DNA from: Pseudonocardiales bacterium
Lineage (GTDB): Bacteria > Actinomycetota > Actinomycetes > Mycobacteriales > Pseudonocardiaceae
NCBI GenBank assembly: GCA_025465385.1
Contig: JAODNG010000303.1
Location: 1 to 8,177 of the forward strand
Direction of reading: 5' to 3'
Length of the DNA stretch: 8,177 nt
The position numbers and the translations under genes were made by a program. Below the pieces are notes generated by a model, which had not been told where the DNA came from, did no database searches, and saw nothing but the letters and a program-made list of their open reading frames with translations. Below, piece by piece: positions 1 to 5,755 of the stretch; the first letter of the stretch is position 1, and each line of letters begins with the position of its first letter.

Positions 1-198
1 TACGACCAGTCCAGAGTGGGCACACCGGTGGTTTCCGGCCTGCTACCAGGAGACCTTATTGCGCTGTACTCGCCGGTAAGCCACATCGGTATCTACGTAG
101 GCAACGGGCTCTATCTCAACGCGCCGCAGAGCGGCGATGTCGTCAAAGTCTCCAGAGTCCCATGGCGGGATGTCACGGCAATCCGCCGGATTGGTTGA
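1..198 (+). CDS. NlpC/P60-family peptidoglycan endopeptidase, C-terminal part (5' end outside window)
   Basis: The reading frame is open from base 1 and ends at the TGA at 196-198, giving the last 65 residues of a protein that starts upstream. It carries the second half of an NlpC/P60 cysteine-peptidase domain: PGDLIALYSP, then SHIGIYVG with the presumed catalytic His (window residue 28), then LNAPQSGDVVKV. The Cys-containing DCSG half lies outside the window. Over the last 51 residues it is identical at 41 positions to the end of the complete NlpC/P60 protein at 795-1859, so the two are paralogues. Family members cleave peptide stems of peptidoglycan outside the membrane and act in wall remodelling or daughter-cell separation. 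The GTG at 16 is an internal codon, not a credible start, because the conserved domain continues upstream of it. The family call is firm; the exact substrate is not known. Confidence 0.9.
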   Translation, partial: YDQSRVGTPVVSGLLPGDLIALYSPVSHIGIYVGNGLYLNAPQSGDVVKVSRVPWRDVTAIRRIG

Positions 199-280
199 TG
201 CCACCGTCCGTACACCGCAACAAGGGGTGCAACCGGTATGTCGGGACGTTGCATCAGCCGGCATTGTCAGGGTCGCCGTC

Positions 281-286
281 TACCGT
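281..286 (+). promoter_or_regulatory. possible -10 element (TACCGT) before the small CxxC gene
   Basis: TACCGT fits the actinobacterial TANNNT -10 pattern and lies about 40 bases before the ATG at 324, leaving room for a short leader with the GGAG ribosome binding site at 314-317. No good -35 hexamer sits at the right distance; TTGTCA at 264-269 is only 11 bases upstream. This is weak evidence, and the gene may be co-transcribed from upstream instead. Confidence 0.22.
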
Positions 287-323
287 CAGAAGTGACTGGA
301 TCACAACAGAGACGGAGCCCGAC

Positions 324-608
324 ATGATCGTGGATTGCGACCGCTGCGAGGTGCGCGGCGTTGCCTGCCAGGACTGCGTCATCACCGTACTGCTCGGAGC
401 CCCACCGAGCGGCGTGGAGTTGGACGGCACTGAACGCCTAGCCCTGGACACCTTGGCCGAGGCTGGCATGGTGCCCCACCTGCAGTTGGTGGATCGGGAC
501 GGAGATGACCAAACGACGGGGAAGGATACTTGTGTTCGGGATCACCTGCGCGATGGCGCTGAACGGTGCACCACTGACTGTGAACGGTCTAGACGACGCG
601 TTGGCTGA
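324..608 (+). CDS. small conserved-type protein with two CxxC pairs, function unknown
   Basis: The ATG at 324 follows GGAG (314-317) by 6 bases, which fixes the start inside a longer open frame that begins at 162. The product has 94 residues. Its N-terminus holds C5-x2-C8 and C15-x2-C18, a spacing suited to binding one Zn2+ or an iron-sulphur cluster. A short hydrophobic strand (VITVLLGAPP) follows, then an acidic helix-like segment rich in Leu and Ala up to about residue 56. I recall similar small proteins, annotated hypothetical, near glycosyltransferase and acyl-CoA ligase genes in actinobacteria; this is from memory. There is no signal peptide, so it is probably cytoplasmic. The tail (57-94) is charged, adds C70, C82 and C86, and has much lower third-position G+C than the first 56 codons (19 of 38 against 47 of 56), so it may be unconstrained or the result of a frameshift. 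It lies between two NlpC/P60 genes. Coding status of the first 56 residues is fairly sure; no function is proposed. Confidence 0.72.
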   Translation: MIVDCDRCEVRGVACQDCVITVLLGAPPSGVELDGTERLALDTLAEAGMVPHLQLVDRDGDDQTTGKDTCVRDHLRDGAERCTTDCERSRRRVG

Positions 609-691
609 TCGGCCGAGCCGAACACCGCGCCGGTCACGGAGACGCCCATCGTGCGCAGCAGCCTCTCTGCCCCATACCTCGCTTGCCGGTG

Positions 692-720
692 GTGACAACG
701 TTGGTGACTTTTCGTAATCT
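692..720 (+). promoter_or_regulatory. candidate promoter of the complete NlpC/P60 gene
   Basis: GTGACA (692-697) resembles the -35 consensus TTGACA at five of six positions. It is followed after 17 bases by TAATCT (715-720), which fits TANNNT. Transcription would start near 727 and give a leader of about 68 bases containing the hairpin at 740-762 and the ribosome binding site at 779-783. The -35 lies inside a GGTGAC direct repeat centred on CAACGTTG (696-703), a possible operator. It is called by eye only. Confidence 0.42.
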
Positions 721-739
721 TCCCGAGACTTTGCGGTAG

Positions 740-762
740 GTGCCGTCCGACCTGGACGGCAC
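740..762 (+). promoter_or_regulatory. perfect 9-bp hairpin in the leader of the NlpC/P60 gene
   Basis: GTGCCGTCC (740-748) and GGACGGCAC (754-762) are exact reverse complements separated by the five-base loop GACCT. The stem is G+C-rich and stable. CGGTAGG is directly repeated on both flanks (734-740 and 762-768). The hairpin ends 16 bases before the ribosome binding site and 32 bases before the GTG start. No T-run follows, so a classical intrinsic terminator is unlikely. A protein-binding site, an mRNA-stabilising structure or part of a riboswitch-like leader are all possible. Confidence 0.6.
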
Positions 763-794
763 GGTAGGCGGTCAAGAGAGGAGATAGCCGCGAC

Positions 795-1859
795 GTGTCG
801 CCGCATCATGGGAAGCGCGGTGTAGGCAAACGCGGTGTCGTCAAGCGCAGCGTCTCGGCTGTCATGACCACCGCCACCGTGGTTGCGCTAGTCACTCTGA
901 CGCCCACTCCAGCCACGGCCGACCCCGCCGTGCCCGGCGATGCCGCGCAGCAGCTTTCCGAGCTGAACCGGCAGGCTGAGGTGCTCACAGAAAGATGGCA
1001 CTACGCCCGCGACCAGTTGAACGCCCGCCGTGCCGACCTCGAACGAGCCAGGGCGGATGCCAGCGCGGCTCAAGCCGCCGCAGATCGGGCCAGGGCGGTC
1101 CAGGGCCAGTACCGCGGTCAGGTTGACCGGCTGACCAGCGCCTCATTCCAGGGTGCGCGACTCAACCGGCTCTCCGCTCTGCTGGTCAGTGACTCTCCCC
1201 AGGATTTCCTGGACCAGCTGTCGGCGCTGGATATGTTGGCGGTGGATAACAAGCAGGCGTTAGACCGGCTCACCGGCGCCGTCGCGCAAACGCAGCATGC
1301 GGAGCACTCGACGAGCGACGCATCGGCGCGGGCGACTCAAGCTGAATACGATGCCGCACGGCTCGAAGGCGACCTAACCCGTTCCCGCGCGGAAATGGAC
1401 CGGCAGATTCAGGTTGTCACGAAACGCCTCGCGGAGCTGACCCGTCAAGAGCGCGCCGTGTACTTCTTCGGTGGCGACATCCACTTCCCGATCAACCTGG
1501 TGGGCGCCGGTACCGCGGTCCAAGCGGCGCGGATCGCGCTGACCAAGCAAGGCTCGGCCTACGTCTGGGGCGGCGACGGCCCGATCACATTCGACTGCTC
1601 GGGACTGGTGAAGTGGGCGTTCGAGCAGGCGGGGATGCCGGGACTGCCGCATTCAGCTGAGGAACAGGCGCGGATGGGCCGTAGCGTCGCTCGTTCCGAT
1701 CTGCAGCCGGGCGATCTCATTGCTCTGTATTCCCCGATCAGCCACATCGGCATCTACGTTGGTGACGGGTTCTATGTGAACGCTCCACAAAGCGGTGACG
1801 TGGTGAAGGTCGTCCCGGTGCCGTGGAGGCAAGTCACCGCGATGAGCCGGATCGGCTGA
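795..1859 (+). CDS. secreted NlpC/P60-family peptidoglycan endopeptidase with N-terminal coiled coil
   Basis: This is a 354-residue exported cell-wall hydrolase. The GTG start is preceded by AGGAG (779-783) with an 11-base gap. Residues 1-42 form a signal peptide: a long Lys/Arg-rich n-region, a hydrophobic stretch (about 20-36) and a likely cleavage site at PATA|DP after A42. Residues about 46-225 are Ala-, Gln-, Arg- and Glu-rich and look like a long coiled coil, as in RipA/RipC-type actinobacterial endopeptidases. Residues about 235-354 are the NlpC/P60 domain, with catalytic C268 in FDCSG and H317 in SHIGIYVG. The third catalytic position, 12 residues after the His, is N329; M. tuberculosis RipA has Glu there. 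The enzyme would cut peptide cross-links or stems in peptidoglycan during growth or division. The coiled coil may hold it inactive or dock it to a partner, as known for related enzymes. It is a paralogue of the truncated gene at 1-198 and lies 48 bases before pimB'. Confidence 0.93.
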   Translation: MSPHHGKRGVGKRGVVKRSVSAVMTTATVVALVTLTPTPATADPAVPGDAAQQLSELNRQAEVLTERWHYARDQLNARRADLERARADASAAQAAADRARAVQGQYRGQVDRLTSASFQGARLNRLSALLVSDSPQDFLDQLSALDMLAVDNKQALDRLTGAVAQTQHAEHSTSDASARATQAEYDAARLEGDLTRSRAEMDRQIQVVTKRLAELTRQERAVYFFGGDIHFPINLVGAGTAVQAARIALTKQGSAYVWGGDGPITFDCSGLVKWAFEQAGMPGLPHSAEEQARMGRSVARSDLQPGDLIALYSPISHIGIYVGDGFYVNAPQSGDVVKVVPVPWRQVTAMSRIG

Positions 1860-1894
1860 CCGCACCAGCTGTATACCGCGCGTCACGTCACCGC

Positions 1895-1907
1895 TACTCT
1901 CCGGCTG
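1895..1907 (+). promoter_or_regulatory. candidate leaderless promoter -10 of pimB'
   Basis: TACTCT (1895-1900) fits TANNNT and is followed by exactly seven bases (CCGGCTG) and then the GTG start at 1908. No Shine-Dalgarno sequence is present. This spacing would place the transcription start on the start codon, as in mycobacterial leaderless mRNAs. The -35 region (TATACC at 1872-1877) is poor. The gene may also be read through from the NlpC/P60 gene upstream. Confidence 0.45.
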
Positions 1908-3035
1908 GTGCCGCGGATCCTGCTGGTGAGCAACGACTTTCCACCCCGACCCGGTGGGATCCAGGCATATCTGCACCAACTCGCGCTGGCGCTGCCCCCG
2001 GACGAGATCGCCGTCTACGCACCGGACTGGCCCCAGGCGGCGGTCTTCGATGCGAAATTGCCGTTTCCGGTTTTTCGGCATCGCGGACCTCTTATGATTC
2101 CCACGCCCGCGGTACTTCGACGAGCCGCCGGGCTGGTGCGGGAGCTGCACTGTGAAACCGCATGGTTCGGCGCAGCAGCCCCGCTGGCCTTACTGGGGCC
2201 AGCGTTGCGCCGCGCCGGAGCACGACGAGTGGTGGCTAGCAGTCACGGACACGAGGTGGGCTGGTCGATGTTGCCCCCCGGGCGGATGGCACTTCGCCGG
2301 ATCGGCGCGGACGCCGACGTGATCACCGCCGTGAGTCAGTACACCCGTCGGCGGGTTGCGTCGGCGTTCGGGCCCCGGGCTGCCCTGGAGATCCTGTCGC
2401 CGGGCGTGGACTGCGCAGCGTTTCACCCGGACCCCGGGGGACGCGCGGAGATCCGACGACGCCACCGGCTGGGCGACGCTCCGGTAGTGCTGTGCGTGTC
2501 TCGGCTGGTGGCTCGCAAGGGGCAAGACATACTGGTGCGGGCATTACCTGCGATCCGGCGCCAGGTACCGGGCGCCATGCTCCTGCTCGTCGGAGACGGA
2601 CCCCGGCGACAAGCTTTATACCGGCTGGCGGAGTCGGGTGGCGTCGCTGACGCTGTGGTGTGCACAGGAGCAGTGTCGTGGGCTGAGTTGCCCGCATACT
2701 ACGCCGCTGGTGACGTCTTCGCGATGCCCTGCCGCACGCGTGGTCACGGGTTAGATGTTGAGGGCTTCGGGCTGGTGTTCCTGGAGGCCTCCGCTAGCGG
2801 CTTGCCACTGGTGGTTGGCAACGCCGGCGGGGCGGCGGAGACGGTCCGCGTCGGCGACACCGGCGAGTTGGTGAACGGGCGTGACGTAGCCGCGGTGACT
2901 CGAGCCATAGCGACCTTGCTTGCTGATCCTGAGGCGGCTGCGGCGATGGGTCGCCGCGGACGACGCTGGATGTTGCAGAGCTGGGACTGGCGTTGCCGCC
3001 AGCAGCAGTTGCAGGAGCTGCTGCTGAGCGGCTAG
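1908..3035 (+). CDS. pimB: GDP-mannose-dependent phosphatidylinositol monomannoside mannosyltransferase, PimB' type (GT4)
   Basis: This 375-residue GT-B glycosyltransferase is close in length to M. tuberculosis PimB' (Rv2188c, 385 residues). PimB' adds the second mannose (alpha-1,6) to phosphatidylinositol monomannoside on the cytoplasmic face of the membrane, an early step towards PIMs, lipomannan and lipoarabinomannan. The N-terminal domain has the acceptor-side glycine loop PPRPGGIQAY (residues 12-21) and SHGHE (112-116). The C-terminal domain has SRLVARKGQD (198-207), whose R199 and K204 match the GDP-phosphate-binding Arg and Lys of the family. The E-x7-E motif is in EGFGLVFLE (E285 and E293), marking the retaining GT4 nucleotide-sugar site. 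The GTG start at 1908 puts the first beta strand (PRILLVSNDFPP) right at the N-terminus, as expected. The 3' end overlaps the fadD15 stop by four bases. Assignment to PimB' rather than another GT4 mannosyltransferase rests on the motifs and on the fadD15 neighbour, which is shared with mycobacteria. Confidence 0.88.
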   Translation: MPRILLVSNDFPPRPGGIQAYLHQLALALPPDEIAVYAPDWPQAAVFDAKLPFPVFRHRGPLMIPTPAVLRRAAGLVRELHCETAWFGAAAPLALLGPALRRAGARRVVASSHGHEVGWSMLPPGRMALRRIGADADVITAVSQYTRRRVASAFGPRAALEILSPGVDCAAFHPDPGGRAEIRRRHRLGDAPVVLCVSRLVARKGQDILVRALPAIRRQVPGAMLLLVGDGPRRQALYRLAESGGVADAVVCTGAVSWAELPAYYAAGDVFAMPCRTRGHGLDVEGFGLVFLEASASGLPLVVGNAGGAAETVRVGDTGELVNGRDVAAVTRAIATLLADPEAAAAMGRRGRRWMLQSWDWRCRQQQLQELLLSG

Positions 3036-4843
3036 GCGTAGAGCGCCTCGATCTCGGCGGCGAACTCCTTGGCCACGACTGCACGCTTGACTTTCAGACT
3101 CGGAGTGAGTTGGCCACCGGCCTCGGTGAAATCACCTGGCAGGATCCGGAACTTGCGGATCGCCTCGGCCCGGGAAACAGTCTTGTTCGCATCGTCGATT
3201 GCGCGCTGCACCTCGGCGCGCAGGTCTGGATCATCGATGAGGTCTGTGACGGAGCTACCAGCCGACTTGCTGTGCTCGTCGCGCCAGGCCGGGAGACTCT
3301 CGGCGTCGAGGGTGATGAGGGCCGCGATGAAGCGTTGCTTGTCGCCCAGGAGCATGCATTGGCTGATCAGTCGGTGGGCCCGGATCCGGTCCTCCAATGC
3401 CGCCGGGGAGACGTTCTTGCCTGTCGCCGTAACGATGATCTCTTTTTTGCGACCGGTGATCCGGAGGAAACCGTCCTCATCGAGCTCCCCGAGGTCGCCA
3501 GTGTGGAACCAGCCGTCAACGAGAGCTTCCTGCGTCTCCTGATCGTTATGCCAATACCGGCGCAGCACACCGGGGCTTTTGACCAGCACCTCACCGTCGT
3601 CACCGATCCTGATCGTGACGCCCGGCAACGGCTGACCAACGGTGCCGATCTTGACGTGTTTCTCGGTGTTCGCCGTCACGGGTGCGCTGGTCTCAGTCAG
3701 CCCGTAGCCCTCGAACACCAGCACCCCGACCCCTCGGAAGAAGTGTCCCAGCCGCTCGCCCAGGGGTGCGCCACCGGAGACGGCTGCCAGACACCGGCCG
3801 CCGAGCACCGCCCGAAGCTTGGTGTAGACCAGTTGGTCGAATACGGCGTGCTTGGCGCGCAAGGCCAGCCCAGCTCCGCCTGTTTCCTGGGCACGGCTCC
3901 ATTCGACGGCGGTGGCAGCGGCGATGTCGAAAATGCGCCCTTTGCCGTCGGCATATGCCTTCTGTCTCGCCGAGTTGTAGACCTTTTCGAAGACTCGAGG
4001 GACGGCCAGCACTAACGTGGGCCGGAAATCAACCAACTCGGCGACCACATTCTTCGCATCCGGTGTGTGGCCGAGGGTGATCCGGGCGTACACACAGCAG
4101 CACTGGATGATCCGGGCGAACACGTGTGCCAGCGGAAGGAACAGCAGCAGTGAGTTCTCCGGTTTCATCAGACCGGTGAACTCCGACACCGCGGACCGGG
4201 TCACGGCGAGTAGATTGCGGTGAGTGATTTCGCAGCCCTTGGGGCGGCCTGTTGTCCCTGAAGTATAGATCAGCGTCGCCATGTCTTCGGCGCCCACCGT
4301 GGTGGCGCGTTCGCGCACAGCGGTATCGCTGATCTCGGCGCCCAGGGCGGTGAGCTGGCCGATCCCTGCACCCGGTTTGCCGCTGCTCGTCGTCGGGTCG
4401 ATCTGCCACACCAGAGCCGGTTCGCCTAACCGATCAACCAAACCCTGGACCATCTCGCGATGAGCCGGGCTTTCGACCACCACCGCCTTGGCACCCGAAT
4501 CAGAAAGGATCCACTCCACCTGCTCGGCCGAAGATGTCTCATAGATCGGCACCGTGGACGCCCCGGCGGCCCAGATTGCGTAGTCCAGCAGGGTCCACTC
4601 GTAGCGGGTTTTGGACATCAGCGCGATGCGATCCCCGCGCTCGATGCCCGCTGCGATGAGGCCCTTGGCCACGGCGGTCACTTGACCGGCGAATTCCCGC
4701 GCGGTGACGTCTACCCAGCCGCCGTCGACCCGGCGGCGGAAGCTGGCGCTGCCGGCGAAACGCTCGGCATTGGCCCACACCGCATCGGTGAGGTTCTCCT
4801 CGTCATCCACCGTGGTGGTGGCGGGAACCGTGAACTCCCGCAC
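3032..4843 (-). CDS. fadD15: long-chain fatty-acid-CoA ligase, FadD15 type
   Basis: This member of the ANL adenylating superfamily activates long-chain fatty acids with ATP to acyl-AMP and then acyl-CoA. I start it at the GTG at 4841-4843 (603 residues, against about 600 for M. tuberculosis FadD15). GGAGG (4849-4853 on the minus strand) lies five bases upstream, and the N-terminus VREFTVPATTTVDD resembles the family start. The open frame extends 19 residues further to a GTG at 4898-4900, but that extension has no conserved look. Motifs in order are the P-loop YTSGTTGRPKG (T194-G199), GYGLTETSAP (G379 onward), FHTGDLGELDEDGF with D450 binding the ribose, GRKKEII with R465, and the C-terminal SLKVKR with a catalytic Lys at 584 or 586. 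No signal peptide or membrane helix is seen; the enzyme is expected in the cytoplasm, perhaps membrane-associated. It supplies acyl-CoA for lipid synthesis or degradation. It converges on pimB' and diverges from the phosphoesterase gene. Confidence 0.95.
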   Translation of the reverse strand: MREFTVPATTTVDDEENLTDAVWANAERFAGSASFRRRVDGGWVDVTAREFAGQVTAVAKGLIAAGIERGDRIALMSKTRYEWTLLDYAIWAAGASTVPIYETSSAEQVEWILSDSGAKAVVVESPAHREMVQGLVDRLGEPALVWQIDPTTSSGKPGAGIGQLTALGAEISDTAVRERATTVGAEDMATLIYTSGTTGRPKGCEITHRNLLAVTRSAVSEFTGLMKPENSLLLFLPLAHVFARIIQCCCVYARITLGHTPDAKNVVAELVDFRPTLVLAVPRVFEKVYNSARQKAYADGKGRIFDIAAATAVEWSRAQETGGAGLALRAKHAVFDQLVYTKLRAVLGGRCLAAVSGGAPLGERLGHFFRGVGVLVFEGYGLTETSAPVTANTEKHVKIGTVGQPLPGVTIRIGDDGEVLVKSPGVLRRYWHNDQETQEALVDGWFHTGDLGELDEDGFLRITGRKKEIIVTATGKNVSPAALEDRIRAHRLISQCMLLGDKQRFIAALITLDAESLPAWRDEHSKSAGSSVTDLIDDPDLRAEVQRAIDDANKTVSRAEAIRKFRILPGDFTEAGGQLTPSLKVKRAVVAKEFAAEIEALYA

Positions 4844-4848
4844 AGGTA

Positions 4849-4853
4849 CCTCC
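4849..4853 (-). promoter_or_regulatory. ribosome binding site of fadD15 (GGAGG)
   Basis: On the minus strand GGAGG stands five bases before the GTG at 4841-4843. It is the strongest Shine-Dalgarno match in this region and supports the shorter 603-residue form over the longer open frame starting at 4900. Confidence 0.7.
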
Positions 4854-4886
4854 GAAGCTCGGCTTTGCCCAGTACTACTACTCGGC

Positions 4887-4892
4887 AACGTA
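4887..4892 (-). promoter_or_regulatory. possible -10 element of fadD15 (TACGTT)
   Basis: On the minus strand TACGTT fits TANNNT and lies 43 bases before the chosen GTG, leaving a leader of about 37 bases with the GGAGG site. No convincing -35 is seen. It lies nearly back to back with the -10-like TAGCCT (4915-4920) on the plus strand, so the two divergent promoters would overlap. Confidence 0.28.
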
Positions 4893-4914
4893 TCGCGCAC
4901 ATACCAGCGCCGGG

Positions 4915-4928
4915 TAGCCTGCCTGATC
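4915..4928 (+). promoter_or_regulatory. candidate leaderless promoter -10 of the metallophosphoesterase gene
   Basis: TAGCCT (4915-4920) fits TANNNT and is followed by eight bases (GCCTGATC) and the GTG start at 4929. There is no Shine-Dalgarno sequence. The spacing suggests transcription starting at or one base before the start codon. The gap to the fadD15 start codon is only 85 bases. Confidence 0.42.
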
Positions 4929-5717
4929 GTGCGGGTCCACGTGGTGTCCGACGTGCACGGTAACGCGGACGCGCTGGCCAGGGCGGGCGCGGGCGCCGAT
5001 GCACTGCTGGTGCTCGGGGACCTGATCGACTTCGTGAATTACCACGACCCCTCCGCTGGCATTCTCGGTTCGGTGTTCGGGTCCGCTGCGGTAAGCCGCT
5101 TCGCGGAACTGCGCTCCGGCGGACCTCCGGGCGAGGCGTACGCGTTCGTGCGGCAGCTGTGGAGCCAGATCCCGGATTCCCACGATGTCGTGCGTGAGGC
5201 CATCGTCGAGCAGTATGAGCGGCTGTTCGCGGTACTGCCCAGCCCCGCGTACGTCACCCCCGGCAACGTGGACCTGCCCGAGCTGTGGCCGCGGTTCGCG
5301 CGCTCGGGACTACACCTGCTCGACGGGCAGACCGTCGAGATCGGCGGTCTGCGATGCGGTTTCGTGGGTGGAGGTCTATTACCGGACGGCGTCGCCCCGC
5401 GGCGCGACCCGGTCTTTCGCTCTTACCTCCGTACTCCGCAGCAGTACGCAGGGGCGGTCGCTGCACTCGGGCGAGTGGACATGCTGTGCAGCCACATTCC
5501 GCCCGCGGTTCCTGAGCTGCTCTACGACGTGCAGGCCCGACGGCCCGAACTCGGCTCCGAGCAGCTCCTGATGGTGATCCATCGGGACCGGCCGCGGATC
5601 GCGGTGTTCGGGCACGTGCATCAGCCGCTGGCCCGGCGGGTCCGGGTGAGACGCACCGAATGCGTCAATGTGGGTCATTTCCAGCGGACTGGTTCTCCGC
5701 ACGTGTTGCGGTGGTGA
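4929..5717 (+). CDS. calcineurin-like metallophosphoesterase, YfcE/MJ0936-like motif set
   Basis: The product has 262 residues and is a binuclear-metal phosphoesterase. The GTG at 4929 puts the first motif at the very N-terminus (MRVHVVSDVHGN), as usual in the family; the open frame upstream overlaps fadD15 and is not conserved-looking. Motifs in order are D8-x-H10 in SDVHGN, GDLID (D31), GNVD (N113 and D115), SH (H189) and GHVH (H229 and H231). These supply the ligands for two divalent metals. The third motif reads GNVD where many family members have GNH(E/D), so the usual catalytic His is absent, as in YfcE-like enzymes (GNCD). The substrate cannot be told; phosphodiesters such as cyclic nucleotides or phospholipid headgroups are possible. 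It is soluble with no signal peptide. It is divergent from fadD15 and 38 bases upstream of the SRPBCC gene, which may be co-transcribed. Confidence 0.85.
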   Translation: MRVHVVSDVHGNADALARAGAGADALLVLGDLIDFVNYHDPSAGILGSVFGSAAVSRFAELRSGGPPGEAYAFVRQLWSQIPDSHDVVREAIVEQYERLFAVLPSPAYVTPGNVDLPELWPRFARSGLHLLDGQTVEIGGLRCGFVGGGLLPDGVAPRRDPVFRSYLRTPQQYAGAVAALGRVDMLCSHIPPAVPELLYDVQARRPELGSEQLLMVIHRDRPRIAVFGHVHQPLARRVRVRRTECVNVGHFQRTGSPHVLRW

Positions 5718-5742
5718 CCACTCCGCGTGGCGACCTGCCGGG

Positions 5743-5755
5743 TAATCTGCGCAGC
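5743..5755 (+). promoter_or_regulatory. candidate leaderless promoter -10 of the SRPBCC gene
   Basis: TAATCT (5743-5748) fits TANNNT and is followed by seven bases (GCGCAGC) and the ATG at 5756. There is no Shine-Dalgarno sequence. A GTGACC (5714-5719) lies upstream, but its 23-base spacing is too long for a normal -35. The layout is that of a leaderless transcript. Confidence 0.45.

Noticed and set aside
228..253. Inverted repeat TGCAAC / GTTGCA after the first NlpC/P60 gene as a terminator
   Set aside because: The stem is only six base pairs with a 14-base loop and no T-run; too weak to call a terminator.
505..717. Overlapping open frame starting at ATG 505 as a second small gene
   Set aside because: Its SD-like GGAG touches the ATG, leaving no spacer, the product has no clear family, and it overlaps the tail of the CxxC gene; kept only as a hint that the tail may be frameshifted.
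609..794. ydaO-type c-di-AMP riboswitch before the NlpC/P60 gene
   Set aside because: The gene class fits, but I cannot see the conserved core of that riboswitch and the probable leader is only about 68 bases, too short for it.
1653..2150. Minus-strand open frame of 165 residues over the NlpC/P60-pimB' junction
   Set aside because: It is antisense to two well-supported genes, composition is typical of a shadow in G+C-rich DNA, and no motif is seen.
2993..4015. Long plus-strand open frame (340 residues) across the fadD15 gene
   Set aside because: It is the antisense shadow of fadD15, whose reading frame contains every ANL motif; the plus-strand product has no recognisable domain and overlaps the end of pimB'.
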